A stretch of DNA of 64,000 nt from Amycolatopsis rubida (GCF_900115345.1 NZ_FOWC01000003.1:62001-126000); one strand, 5' to 3'; shown: positions 40,707 through 49,083, counted from the first letter of the stretch. The notes: generated by a model not told the origin, from the letters alone. Made by a program: numbers and translations.

Positions 40707-41734
40707 CGCGCCGCACGCATCCCTTCCGGCTCGAAGATCGGCTCGTGGAACGCCTCGCGGGCGGCCTTCGCGCCGGCGGCCACCTCGCTCGCCGGGCGGC
40801 CGCGCTCCGGCCGGGTCGCGAGCAATTCGCCCAGCCCGGCCGCCGCCGCGTCCGCGATCGGCGACCAGCGCTCGATCCAGCGGCGCAGCACGTCGGCGTT
40901 CGACGGCCGCTGTTCGACGGCGAACCGCGCCAGCGCCGAACTCCACCGGTTGCGCCGGTTGTTGTCCTCCTGCAGGAACGACAGCAGCAGCCAGGACTCT
41001 TCGTCGCGGTTCTCGCGCGAGACCTCTTTGAACTGCCTCACCAGCACGTCGTCGAACGTCGGCGCCAGCACCAGGTTCAGCGCGGCAAACGCCTCGCCCC
41101 AGTCGTAGCTGACGAGCGCCTTCTCTACCGCGCGCCGGGCCGGCTGCCAGGCTTCGAGCGTTTCCCACAGCCGCCGCTCGGCAGTGCCGGCTCCGCTGTC
41201 CGGGTGCGCGATCTGCAGCTCGCGGGTGCGGTAGGCGGTCAGCGTGACCCGGCGCAGGTAGTCGGCCGTGGCGAAGCCCGCCGTGTTGGTCACATACGAG
41301 GTCGGGGCCAGGTAACCGAGATACGCCTGGATCTGCTGACAGCCGTGCAGGAGGTAGCGCGACGGCGTGAACAGCGAGGTCAGCAGGGCCAGCTGCCCGG
41401 GCGCGAGCGCGGCGTCCGAGCCCGCGTACTCGTCGAGCACGCCACCGGTCTTCGCCTCGGCTTCGGCCTGGGTCGTGACGTATGTCTTGTAGGTCAAGGC
41501 ATCCGGGTCGCGGAAGGCGTCCCAGTCGTCGACCTGCAACGGCGATTTGTCGCGGTAGGTCAGAAACCACAGGTTCGCCGGCGAGGACGGGTTCTGCTCG
41601 AACGCGCCCGTGCGGTTCTTGCGCAGCGTCCAGTTCTGGGCGTGCGTGACGATCTCGTAGTCGCTCGGCATCCGGCGGATGTCGCCGAACGCGCTGAACG
41701 TCTTGCGCGGCCTTGTCTTTTTCGGCTGTGTCAT
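40703..41734 (-). CDS. Diiron monooxygenase hydroxylase beta subunit (TmoE-like)
   Basis: A 343-residue all-helical subunit of the (alpha-beta-gamma)2 hydroxylase. It has the ferritin-like fold of the alpha subunit without the metal ligands. Typical TmoE features: RKTFSAFGDIRRMPSDYEIV at the N-terminus, NLWFLTYRDKSPLQVDDWDA, and the helical core YLGYLAPTSYVTNTAGFATA, ALVSYDWGEAFAALNLVLAP. Start overlaps the effector stop by 4 bases. Gene order alpha, gamma, effector, beta, Rieske, reductase differs from tmoABCDEF. Confidence 0.93.
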   Translation of the reverse strand: MTQPKKTRPRKTFSAFGDIRRMPSDYEIVTHAQNWTLRKNRTGAFEQNPSSPANLWFLTYRDKSPLQVDDWDAFRDPDALTYKTYVTTQAEAEAKTGGVLDEYAGSDAALAPGQLALLTSLFTPSRYLLHGCQQIQAYLGYLAPTSYVTNTAGFATADYLRRVTLTAYRTRELQIAHPDSGAGTAERRLWETLEAWQPARRAVEKALVSYDWGEAFAALNLVLAPTFDDVLVRQFKEVSRENRDEESWLLLSFLQEDNNRRNRWSSALARFAVEQRPSNADVLRRWIERWSPIADAAAAGLGELLATRPERGRPASEVAAGAKAAREAFHEPIFEPEGMRAAR

Positions 41735-42048
41735 GCCCGCACTCCTTTACCGGCCGCCGCGGCTTTCCGTGCCGAGATCCGTTCCCAGACGATCGCGCCG
41801 CTCGTGGTGATGGCGCGCCCGGCGAAGGAGGACATCATGGTTTCGAGCGAGCGGATCTCGAACTCGCTGCCGAGGTAACGCCGCAGCGTCTCCTCGGTCA
41901 GCACCACCCGGTCCTCGCCCTGGACGCGAACGTAGGCGCCCCGGTCGACGACCTCGATCTCCTTGTCCGGGTTGTCGTCCTCGATCGCCGCGATCACCTG
42001 TTCCACCTCGTCGCCCATCCGCAGGATCGGGCCCACTGGGTTCTTCAC
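41731..42048 (-). CDS. Monooxygenase effector/coupling protein (TmoD/MmoB family)
   Basis: A 105-residue small effector that binds the hydroxylase and gates oxygen and substrate access. NPVGPILRMGDEVEQVIAAI and the N-terminal DNPDKEIEVVDRGAYVRVQG, LRRYLGSEFEIRSLETMMSS follow the MmoB/DmpM/TmoD pattern. The start is GTG 42048, overlapping the gamma-subunit stop (GTGA); the same frame upstream is antiphase to the alpha gene. It has no cofactor. Confidence 0.92.
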   Translation of the reverse strand: MKNPVGPILRMGDEVEQVIAAIEDDNPDKEIEVVDRGAYVRVQGEDRVVLTEETLRRYLGSEFEIRSLETMMSSFAGRAITTSGAIVWERISARKAAAAGKGVRA

Positions 42049-42347
42049 CGTGCTCCCTCCCGCAGGTCGTACTCGACCCGGACATGGTCGAGCGGGCCGA
42101 TGCCCGCCTCGGCCACGGTCAGCTCCGGAGCCAGCCGCCGTCCTTGGTGGAACACGACCTTTTCCGCGTCCTGGGCCCGCACCCGCTTGCCCTCGACGTG
42201 GTGGGCGACCGCGGCCGCCACTTCCCGGATCGTGTCCGCGGTGGTGACCGGAACCAGGATCTGCACGAAGTCGTCCGCGAAGATGGCGTTGAGCGGCACC
42301 AGCTGCGGCGCCTGGTCCTGCGGGTCCGGCTCGACGGTTTCGGCCAT
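42045..42347 (-). CDS. Hydroxylase gamma subunit (TmoB-like, ubiquitin fold)
   Basis: A 100-residue subunit of the hydroxylase with the ubiquitin-like fold of TmoB. PLNAIFADDFVQILVPVTTA, VAAAVAHHVEGKRVRAQDAE and LAPELTVAEAGIGPLDHVRV parallel TmoB (entry strand, VAYH helix, terminal MTIAESGLNP block). It lies 3 bases downstream of the alpha gene and overlaps the effector gene by 4, so subunit synthesis is coupled. Confidence 0.9.
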   Translation of the reverse strand: MAETVEPDPQDQAPQLVPLNAIFADDFVQILVPVTTADTIREVAAAVAHHVEGKRVRAQDAEKVVFHQGRRLAPELTVAEAGIGPLDHVRVEYDLREGAR

Positions 42348-42350
42348 GGC

Positions 42351-43880
42351 TCAGCCCTCCCCGGCGCCGGCGGCCAGCGCCAGGCCCTTCGCGGGGCGGC
42401 CGACGTAGTCCCTGGTCCAGGCCTCGTAGTCCGGGTCGTCGCCCATCACCTCGGGCGTGAGTCCCATGTGGGCGAGGATGCCGCCGACGTCCATCGGCTG
42501 GATCTGCCCGGCGAGGAACCGGTCGATCAGCGTCTCGTGGTTGACGTTGTCCCGGTCCTTCCACCAGATCTGGCGGCAGGCGTTGGTGCAGAAGTGGTGC
42601 GTCTTCCCGTCGTAGTCCAGCTGCCAGGACGGGACGCGCCAGCGGCCGGACCGGGTCGGCACGGCATTGCAGCAGGGCAGGTTGCACATGCTGCACAGCC
42701 ACGGCAGCGTCTCGGGGAGCGTGGCCTCGACGTTGTTGGCGTTGATGTTGTCGATGATCACGTCCCACTTGTCGCCGTAGACCTGCTCCCAGTTCGGGTA
42801 CTTCTCGCGCAGCCAGTCGCGCTCGTCCTTGCTGACCGCGGCCTTCGGGCGCCACCACAGCGTCGGGCGCCAGAACCACAGGCCCATGTGCAGCCCGTGG
42901 TGCCAGGTGTCGAGGCCGCGCATGAACTCGTCCCAGAACCACGGCTTCTTCAGCCCGTAGTCCTCGATCGTGTGCACGAACTGGTCGACGATCCACTCCT
43001 CCATGAACTCCCGGTAGGACTGCTTCCGGTGCTCCAGCGGGGTGTAGTAGTCCATCGCCGGGCCGGTCAGCGCGGCGAACGCGCGGGCCGAGCCCCAGAA
43101 GTTCTTGTCGATGATCCACTGGGCGCGCACCGGGTCGTGCTCGACGAGGATCTCCATCGTGGGGCCGCCCTGCTGCGAGTGGCGGGCCTCGTCGGTCTGG
43201 ATCGAGGAGATCATGTTGGCGAAGTTCACGTCGCCCGCTTCCAGCGCGTCGGCCGAGAGCGCGACGAACTGCAGGTTGGTGAACCCGGTCTCGAAGGTGA
43301 ACGGCAGCGCGATCGCCAGGTCCACCACGTTCGGGGCGATCATCATGCCGTCGAACAGGTTCCGCAGCGAGATCGGCACCCAGTTGTCCATGTGGAAGGT
43401 CTTCTGGGTCCAGTCGTACTGCGGGTCCTTCTTGATGAACTCGTGCCCGAAGAACGTGGTGATCTGCGCGTGCCGCAGCTCGTCCAGCTGGCCGAAGGCG
43501 GCCATGTTGCGCCAGGCCGCGTTGAGCCCGAACCGCGCCATCTTCAGTTCGCCGAGCACCGCGGCGTACTCGACCAGCGCGACGCCGCCGAAGTGCATCT
43601 TGGTCGAGGACTTCCAGCCCTCGTCGAGGTGATCGAAGGTGGTCGACCGCTGGAGCGCGGCCTTGACCGCGTACGCGGACTGCTCCTTGTCGCGCTGGGT
43701 CGTCACGTAGTCGGGGTAGCTGACCTTGTAGTCCTCTTCCCAGTCCAGCCAGGCCTCCCGCGGCACCTTGCCGGTGCCGCTGTGCCATTCGGGGAACACG
43801 GCCTCGTCGTCGACGTAGCTGTAGGTCCAGTCGACGTCGCGGACGAACCCCTGCCACTCTTCCCGCTTCAGCAGCGTCAT
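42351..43880 (-). CDS. Diiron monooxygenase hydroxylase alpha subunit (TmoA-like)
   Basis: Catalytic subunit, 509 residues, expected to hydroxylate an aromatic ring or epoxidise an alkene. The six diiron ligands fall at exactly the TmoA positions: Glu104 (ALVEYAA), Glu134 and His137 (QLDELRH), Glu197 (TFETGF), Glu231 and His234 (TDEARH). Thr201, Phe176, Phe196 and Phe205 of the toluene-4-monooxygenase pocket are conserved; positions 100 and 103 are both Val (Ile and Gly in T4MO), which should change pocket shape and regiochemistry. A C-terminal Cys-rich segment (LCSMCNLPCCNAVP, HHFCTNACRQIWWKD) resembles the YHS-like tail of the family. ATG 43880; AGAAGGGAAGC lies upstream. Confidence 0.95.
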   Translation of the reverse strand: MTLLKREEWQGFVRDVDWTYSYVDDEAVFPEWHSGTGKVPREAWLDWEEDYKVSYPDYVTTQRDKEQSAYAVKAALQRSTTFDHLDEGWKSSTKMHFGGVALVEYAAVLGELKMARFGLNAAWRNMAAFGQLDELRHAQITTFFGHEFIKKDPQYDWTQKTFHMDNWVPISLRNLFDGMMIAPNVVDLAIALPFTFETGFTNLQFVALSADALEAGDVNFANMISSIQTDEARHSQQGGPTMEILVEHDPVRAQWIIDKNFWGSARAFAALTGPAMDYYTPLEHRKQSYREFMEEWIVDQFVHTIEDYGLKKPWFWDEFMRGLDTWHHGLHMGLWFWRPTLWWRPKAAVSKDERDWLREKYPNWEQVYGDKWDVIIDNINANNVEATLPETLPWLCSMCNLPCCNAVPTRSGRWRVPSWQLDYDGKTHHFCTNACRQIWWKDRDNVNHETLIDRFLAGQIQPMDVGGILAHMGLTPEVMGDDPDYEAWTRDYVGRPAKGLALAAGAGEG

Positions 43881-43894
43881 CGGTGCTTCCCTTC

Positions 43895-44368
43895 TCAGTC
43901 GACTTCGAGGTGGCCGAGCTGGCGGTTGATGCCGGCCCCGTCCCAGTAGGCGGAGATCCGGTCGATGAGCCCGTCGCCATCGACGTGGAAGATGAACAGG
44001 TGGGGCTCGCTGAACTTCTGTCCCCGGGGCTCCGCGGCACCCCAGGCGAGCTGCTGGCTGCCGCCGATGTCGCACCGCACCACCACATCGCCGTTGTCGT
44101 TCGCGTCGACGCTGTGCACGTCGGCGAACAGGTCGGGGAACGAGGCGATCAGCCCGACCCAGATGGTCTTGCCGACCGTCTTCACCTTGCCGTCGCCACG
44201 CAGCACACGCTGCTTTCCCCACACCTCGAAGGGCACGTAGAAGAAGTCGGCGTTGTCGGCGCACAGATCGGTCATCGCGTCGACGTCGTGGCGCCGGTAG
44301 GCGTCGAAGAAGGCGGTGACCTGTCCGGCGGCTTCCCGGCTCCGGCTCCGCGGTTCGGTTGTTGTCAT
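43895..44368 (-). CDS. NTF2/SnoaL-like protein 1 of the monooxygenase operon
   Basis: A 157-residue single-domain cone-fold (SnoaL/NTF2) protein: VTAFFDAYRRHDVDAMTDLC, FYVPFEVWGKQRVLRGDGKV, HLFIFHVDGDGLIDRISAYW. Such domains act as small isomerases/hydrolases or ligand binders; a pocket Asp/His pair is suggested by YRRHDVDAM and AYWDGAG but not provable here. It lies 14 bases upstream of the alpha gene and 10 bases after a second NTF2-like gene. A role on the oxidised product (for example an epoxide) is inference. Confidence 0.85.
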   Translation of the reverse strand: MTTTEPRSRSREAAGQVTAFFDAYRRHDVDAMTDLCADNADFFYVPFEVWGKQRVLRGDGKVKTVGKTIWVGLIASFPDLFADVHSVDANDNGDVVVRCDIGGSQQLAWGAAEPRGQKFSEPHLFIFHVDGDGLIDRISAYWDGAGINRQLGHLEVD

Positions 44369-44378
44369 CGGATTCCCC

Positions 44379-44861
44379 TCACACGAGCGAGATCTGGTCG
44401 AGGCGCTTCACCGCGAGCCGCCGGTAGAGCTGGTTCTGGCACCAGTACGCGTCGACGCCGGTGATGCGGTCACCGGCGACGGTGAACCGCCAGGCCTGGT
44501 CCACGTCGAGGTGCTTCTCCTGGTTGATCGCGCCGAGGTAACCCGCCGCCTGGGTGCCCTCGACCTTCAGCTCCGCGGTGACCACGGACCCGGTCTCGAT
44601 GAGGTTCTTCACCGTCACGAGCAGGTCCGGGAACGCCGTGGCGGTTTCGGTGAGGAACGCCCGCAGTTCGGCCGCACCGCCTTCGCTCAGCCCGGTCGGA
44701 TGGATGTCCACGCGCACCGAATCGTCCACAACGGACAGTGCGGCCCCGGCGTCACGATTGCCGAACGCGGTCAGGAAAGCCGACACGATCTGCGTGGGGG
44801 TCGCCTCCGGGGCGGTCTCGGCCCGGTCTTCGGACTGGTCCCCGCGGGTGAAGAGTTTCAT
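44379..44861 (-). CDS. NTF2/SnoaL-like protein 2 of the monooxygenase operon
   Basis: A 160-residue cone-fold protein distantly paralogous to its neighbour: PTQIVSAFLTAFGNRDAGAA, LRAFLTETATAFPDLLVTVK, WRFTVAGDRITGVDAYWCQN. The first ~20 residues are charged and low complexity. ATG 44861 overlaps the DJ-1/PfpI stop. Two consecutive NTF2-like genes in a diiron monooxygenase operon may encode a heterodimer or two steps on the same product (inference). Confidence 0.83.
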   Translation of the reverse strand: MKLFTRGDQSEDRAETAPEATPTQIVSAFLTAFGNRDAGAALSVVDDSVRVDIHPTGLSEGGAAELRAFLTETATAFPDLLVTVKNLIETGSVVTAELKVEGTQAAGYLGAINQEKHLDVDQAWRFTVAGDRITGVDAYWCQNQLYRRLAVKRLDQISLV

Positions 44862-45877
44862 CGCTGTCCCACCGCCTTCAGCAGGGCGTCGGCCGTCGCC
44901 TCGGTGGAGGCGGGGTTCTGGCCGGTGATCAGGTTCCGGTCCACGACCACGTGCGAGACCCACGCCGACGGCCCGTCGTCGAACACCGCACCCGCGTTCT
45001 TCAGCGCCGTGTCGACGTACCACGGCAGGCCGAGCTTGCCCGGCTCCGTCTGGTCTTCCTCTTCGTCGGTGAAGCAGGTGAGGCGGTAGCCGTCGAAGAG
45101 CCATTGCCCGTCTTCGCGTTCGGGGGCCGACAGCAGCAGCGCGGGACCGTGGCACAGCGAAGCGATCGGGGCCTGCTTGTCATGCAGCACCTTCAGCAGC
45201 CTGGCCACGTCGGGGTTGTCGGAGAGGTCGACCATCGGCCCGTGGCCGCCCGGGGCGAAAACGGCGTCGAACTCGGCGAGCTGCTCGTCGCTCAGGTCCG
45301 CCAACGAGGCGGGCTGCCGGAAACCCGGGATGGCGTCCAGCTTCGCCTTCCGGTCGGCGGCCAGCTGCCGGCTCGCGGCGTCCAGTTCGGCGACCGCGGC
45401 CCGGATCTCCTCCGCGGGCAGACCGCCGTCGAGACCGTCGTCCGTCATCACGTCGGCGAGCTGCCGGTCCTCGCGCCAGGCGATCCGGGCGGCCTTGCTG
45501 ACCAGCGCGTGGGCCTCGACCGGCGAGAACCCGCGGGTCTTGAGCCGCTCGGCGAGCCGCCGCGCGGCGACCAGGCCCAGCTCGGTGTTCTGGTGCAGCG
45601 TGATCCGGATGTCGTCCGGGTCGCGGTGGAACGTGCGGGTCACGGACGCGAAGAAGTCCTGATCCGGTTCGGGGTAGTGGAAAAACGGCTCCAGCCCGTA
45701 GGGGTCGGCGAACGGCGGCTCCCCGTCGGGCGTCAGCACCACCACCTCGGCTCCGGCGTCGACGAACCGCTCGTACGGTTTGACGGCTTCTTCGGCGAAG
45801 TAGCCAGTAGTGTGCCGGCTGCCGTCGGCGAGTTCGATCTCCTTCGCACTCGAGACGAGGTAGGCGATGCGCGCCAT
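44858..45877 (-). CDS. DJ-1/PfpI-superfamily protein with large insertion, first gene of the monooxygenase operon
   Basis: A 339-residue type 1 glutamine amidotransferase-like protein. The nucleophile elbow ASLCHGPALLLSAP holds the conserved Cys, with FDAVFAPGGHGPMVDLSDN before it. A ~100-residue insertion (about 80-185; TELGLVAARRLAERLKTRGF, DDGLDGGLPAEEIRAAVAEL) separates the first strand from the core, making it much longer than usual (~200-240). Possible roles are glyoxalase-like detoxification, hydratase or chaperone activity. It is divergent from a second DJ-1 gene across a 245-base promoter region. Confidence 0.87.
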   Translation of the reverse strand: MARIAYLVSSAKEIELADGSRHTTGYFAEEAVKPYERFVDAGAEVVVLTPDGEPPFADPYGLEPFFHYPEPDQDFFASVTRTFHRDPDDIRITLHQNTELGLVAARRLAERLKTRGFSPVEAHALVSKAARIAWREDRQLADVMTDDGLDGGLPAEEIRAAVAELDAASRQLAADRKAKLDAIPGFRQPASLADLSDEQLAEFDAVFAPGGHGPMVDLSDNPDVARLLKVLHDKQAPIASLCHGPALLLSAPEREDGQWLFDGYRLTCFTDEEEDQTEPGKLGLPWYVDTALKNAGAVFDDGPSAWVSHVVVDRNLITGQNPASTEATADALLKAVGQR

Positions 45878-45959
45878 GTGACCTCCAGATGAACGTGCGG
45901 TTTCGGTTGGCGTGCCGAAACGCTAGCCGCCGGATGATCCCGGCCGCATCGAAGATTCC

Positions 45960-46020
45960 TGCGGAAGATGTGCGGATTCCGGCAACCGGTGCGGGTTCCG
46001 GTCGAGGTCTGCAAGATTCG
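45960..46020. promoter_or_regulatory. Direct repeats in the divergent monooxygenase promoter (candidate AraC sites)
   Basis: TGCGGAAGAT (45960-45969), TGCGGATTCC (45971-45980), TGCGGGTTCC (45990-45999) and TGCAAGATTCG (46010-46020) recur at 19-20 base steps, the spacing of AraC/XylS direct-repeat sites. They lie between the divergent DJ-1 genes and match the pair upstream of AraC gene B. Confidence 0.65.
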
Positions 46021-46122
46021 TGCACGAACCAGCTCGCGCCGCGGCCGCGGCGGTTACTTTCGGGACGGTCTTTCCGGCCGGCGGCGCCGGAGTCGTCTCT
46101 TTTCGAGAGCGAGGTTTTCCCC

Positions 46123-46845
46123 ATGACACGCGTACTGTTCGCGGTGTCCGGCTCGGCCCACTGGACACTGGCCGACGGCACCCGGCACCCGTGCGGCTTC
46201 TGGCCGGAGGAACTGGCGGTGCCGCACAAGATCTTCCGCGACCACGGTTTCGATCTCGTGATCGCCACCCCGGGCGCGGTGGTCCCCACCGCCGACGAGG
46301 CCGGTTTCAGCCCCGAGATGAACGGCGGCTCGGCCGAGCCGGGACAACGGTTCCGCGCCTACCTCGAAAGCATCGCGAGCGAACTCGGCGCACCCGCCGA
46401 CCTGAACGAGGCCGACCCCGCCGAGTTCGACTTCGTGTTCGTCCCAGGCGGACACGGGCCGATGGAAGATCTGGCTGCCAGCAAGGAATTCGGCAGGCTG
46501 ATCGCGGAGTTCGACGCCGCGGGCAAACCCGTGGCCGCGGTCTGCCACGGGCCGGCGGCTCTGCTGCCGGCGACGGACGCCGACGGCCGGTGGCTGTTCG
46601 CGGGCCGCCGGTTGACCGGCTTCAGCAACGTCGAGGAAGGTCAGGTCGGCTTCGCCGACAAGGCGCCGTGGCTGCTGGAGGACCGCCTTGGTGACGGAGG
46701 CGGGCAGTTCGAGAAGAGCGCCAGCGCTTGGGAGCCCCACGTGGTGGTGTGCGGAAACCTTTACACCGGACAGAATCCGGCCTCGTCGGCCCCGTTGGCC
46801 GAGCGGCTCGCCGGGGCGCTGAAACCGGTCGAGACCGTTCACTGA
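46123..46845 (+). CDS. DJ-1/PfpI-superfamily protein, divergent from the operon
   Basis: A 240-residue protein close to Hsp31/YajL-like DJ-1 members: TRVLFAVSGSAHWTLADGTR, FVFVPGGHGPMEDLAASKEF and the Cys nucleophile in VAAVCHGPAALLPATD. CGFWPEELAVPHKIFRDHGF is the lid region. It resembles the first operon gene (both have the GHGPM block and end with GQNPAS) but lacks the insertion. GAGCGAGG precedes ATG 46123. Probably coregulated with the operon through the shared promoter region; glyoxalase III-type or hydratase activity is possible. Confidence 0.88.
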   Translation: MTRVLFAVSGSAHWTLADGTRHPCGFWPEELAVPHKIFRDHGFDLVIATPGAVVPTADEAGFSPEMNGGSAEPGQRFRAYLESIASELGAPADLNEADPAEFDFVFVPGGHGPMEDLAASKEFGRLIAEFDAAGKPVAAVCHGPAALLPATDADGRWLFAGRRLTGFSNVEEGQVGFADKAPWLLEDRLGDGGGQFEKSASAWEPHVVVCGNLYTGQNPASSAPLAERLAGALKPVETVH

Positions 46846-46853
46846 GCCGTGCC

Positions 46854-46878
46854 GGGGGTGCCCGCAGGGGGCACCCCC
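46854..46878. terminator. Hairpin terminator between convergent DJ-1 and AraC genes
   Basis: GGGGGTGCCC (46854-46863) and GGGCACCCCC (46869-46878) form a perfect 10 bp stem with a 5-base loop, in the 34-base gap between the two stop codons. It can serve both strands. Confidence 0.85.
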
Positions 46879-46879
46879 G

Positions 46880-47833
46880 TCACCCGTTGCGGACGCCGAA
46901 CTCCGCGCGAAGCGCGCGAAGATCGGAATACGCGCGCGGGGTCGCCCCGAACCGCCCGCGGAACTCGTTGATGAAATGCGACGCGCTCGCGTAGCCGACC
47001 GCCTTCGACACCTGAGTGACACTCAGCCTTTCTTCGATCAACAGATCGCGCGCGCGGTTGAGCCGCATCTCCTTCACGAACTGGTACGGCGATTTCCCCG
47101 TCACCTCACGGAAGAGGTGCGAGAACGCCGATGGGCCGAGCGAAACCCGTTCCGCCAGGTCGCTTACCGTCAGCGGCTCGGACATGTTGTCCCGCACGTA
47201 GGAGACGACCTCGCTCACCGGGTTGCGCGCCACCTCGGACGCCGCGATCTCCAGCAGCCGCGAGTACTGCTCGGCTTGCAGGATCCGGTACACCATCTCG
47301 GCCAGGTAGATCGGCGCCAGCACCCGGCGGTCCGCGCCGGTGCCCGTCGCACGGAGGAACCGCAGGGTGGCCGACATCAGCGTGCAGTCCAGCGGGGTGA
47401 CGAACGCCCGCTCGGACTGATTGCGGGCCATCCGGTCGAACGTCGTGGCCCGCCGGTCGAGGACGTCGGCCGACACCCGCCGCACCAGCGCGGGGTCCAC
47501 CTGCAGCACCAGCGAAAGGAACGGCCTGGCCGGGGTGGCTTCGAGAATCTCCGCGGTGAAGTGCTGGCGGTCGCTCAGCACCAGGTAGTTGAACGGGTCG
47601 TACGCGTGTGCGCGCCCGTCGGCGACCACGCGCTTGCGCCCCTGCGCGATGATGCACAGCGACAGGGACCGCACCTCTTCCCACTGCGGGGCGACGGGCC
47701 GGGTGTAGCGGTAGAAGGTCAGTCCCGGCCAGCCACCGGAGTTGCCGCCGAGCGCGGGCGCGCGGTCCGCGATTTCGGCGAGCAGGTCGCCTGCCGTATG
47801 GCGTTCTTCGAGGGGCCGGAGCAGGTCCGTCAC
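46880..47833 (-). CDS. AraC-family regulator B of the monooxygenase locus
   Basis: A 317-residue paralogue of the regulator at 36983-37948. Sensor domain AraC_N with EEVRSLSLCIIAQGRKRVVA and YDPFNYLVLSDRQHFTAEIL; DNA-binding part with LAERVSLGPSAFSHLFREVT and QVSKAVGYASASHFINEFRG. GTG 47833 has GGGAGG eight bases upstream; the open frame to 48076 lacks support. Two TGCGGATTC repeats 21 bases apart lie 74-104 bases before the start and match the array in the operon promoter, so autoregulation and operon control by this protein are likely. Confidence 0.9.
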   Translation of the reverse strand: MTDLLRPLEERHTAGDLLAEIADRAPALGGNSGGWPGLTFYRYTRPVAPQWEEVRSLSLCIIAQGRKRVVADGRAHAYDPFNYLVLSDRQHFTAEILEATPARPFLSLVLQVDPALVRRVSADVLDRRATTFDRMARNQSERAFVTPLDCTLMSATLRFLRATGTGADRRVLAPIYLAEMVYRILQAEQYSRLLEIAASEVARNPVSEVVSYVRDNMSEPLTVSDLAERVSLGPSAFSHLFREVTGKSPYQFVKEMRLNRARDLLIEERLSVTQVSKAVGYASASHFINEFRGRFGATPRAYSDLRALRAEFGVRNG

Positions 47834-47906
47834 GTCGTTCGCCTCCCGTCTGCGGGCCCTCGTCGGCCCAGAACCCCACGGTAGGCCGCAGCCGATCCTG
47901 CGGGAC

Positions 47907-47937
47907 TGCGGATTCCGGGTGGCTGTCTGCGGATTCG
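47907..47937. promoter_or_regulatory. Two TGCGGATTC direct repeats upstream of AraC gene B
   Basis: TGCGGATTCC at 47907-47916 and TGCGGATTCG at 47928-47937 are 21 bases apart, two helical turns. The same decamer is at 45971-45980 in the operon promoter. The rest of 47834-48322 shows no other feature. Confidence 0.65.
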
Positions 47938-48322
47938 CGTGCCGCCGGCGCAGGCGGTCCGGCCCGGGGATGGTCCCGCAGGGCACGATGCTCGCGGCCG
48001 TCGGCCTCGGCATCCGCCGCAGCGGCTGTTCACCCGCCATCAGGTCGGCCGCGAGCACCGGCAGGCCCAGGACCACGAGATCGCGGTGTGCGGGATGCCG
48101 CTGGGCTCCCGGCTCGGGTGCTCCGGGTCAACCAGCTGAGGACTGCCCCGGAATCGGTGTCGGCCTTCGCGCAGGTCATCGGACTCAAGGAGCCGGGGCG
48201 GGGATTGATATCCGCCGCGTTGCTGCTGGTCCGGCGTCCGCGCCTTACACTTTCGTGCGAGCAGGGAGCCGACGGAGCTGAGCTGGCGTCGCGCTCGCTA
48301 CTTCGCACCGAAGCGAGGCAGT

Positions 48323-49015
48323 ATGGGCCAGGAGTACGCACTGACGTGCGAAGCGATCGATATTGTCCTCTCGGACACCCCGCCCAAGACGAAGCGCCTT
48401 CTGCTGGGTGATGCCCTGCGTCGCATCCTGGGGGCGGACGTCTTCGCCTCCTTTGTCTGTGATTCGTCCGGGCCCTACGCCGACCCGGTTCAGCTCGACC
48501 TCGGCGACGACGCGCTTCGTGCTTATCACCGGCATTTTCGGCACGTCGACGACCTGACCCCGAGCCTTTTCGCGCGGCGGAGCGCTTCGCGGGTCACGCC
48601 GGCCGCCGGTGTCTCCGCCGAGTTCGTCCGCGATTTCCTGCACCGCGGCGGGATGTACCACGGCATGAACTACTTCCCGGCCGACGCCGGTCCCGGTTCC
48701 GTGGACCTGCGGCTGTGGCGCGGACGCGGCGGCCGCGCGTTCACGGAGGCGGACGCGCGGGTCTTGCGGTCGTTCGGGGACCTGGTCGCCCGGGTCTGGC
48801 CCCGGCAGACCCCGGTCGGCGGCAGGCCGCTGTCCAGGCGCGAAACCCAGATCGCGGAGCTGGTCGCGGCCGGGTACAGCGACCGGCAGATCGCCGCGGC
48901 CCTCGGCATCGCGCCGCCGACGTTGCGGACCCACCTGAGCAACGCGTTCGCCAAGGCCGGCGCCGCCAACCGCGCGGCCCTGGCGGCGCACCACCTGCGC
49001 CATCGTCAGAAATGA
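48323..49015 (+). CDS. LuxR-type transcriptional regulator
   Basis: A 230-residue single-component regulator. The N-terminal ~150 residues form a GAF/autoinducer-like sensory domain I cannot classify (VDDLTPSLFARRSASRVTPA, FLHRGGMYHGMNYFPADAGP). The C-terminal GerE helix-turn-helix is clear: LSRRETQIAELVAAGYSDRQ and IAPPTLRTHLSNAFAKAGAA. It is 68 bases upstream of an amidase and FAD oxidase on the same strand and may control them. No synthase for an acyl-homoserine lactone is present. Confidence 0.88.
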   Translation: MGQEYALTCEAIDIVLSDTPPKTKRLLLGDALRRILGADVFASFVCDSSGPYADPVQLDLGDDALRAYHRHFRHVDDLTPSLFARRSASRVTPAAGVSAEFVRDFLHRGGMYHGMNYFPADAGPGSVDLRLWRGRGGRAFTEADARVLRSFGDLVARVWPRQTPVGGRPLSRRETQIAELVAAGYSDRQIAAALGIAPPTLRTHLSNAFAKAGAANRAALAAHHLRHRQK

Positions 49016-49083
49016 CGATGGCGGTTACCGCGCGGCATGCCGAGACTCCCGGATAAGCCTCATTCGCTGCAAAGGAGCCCCGG

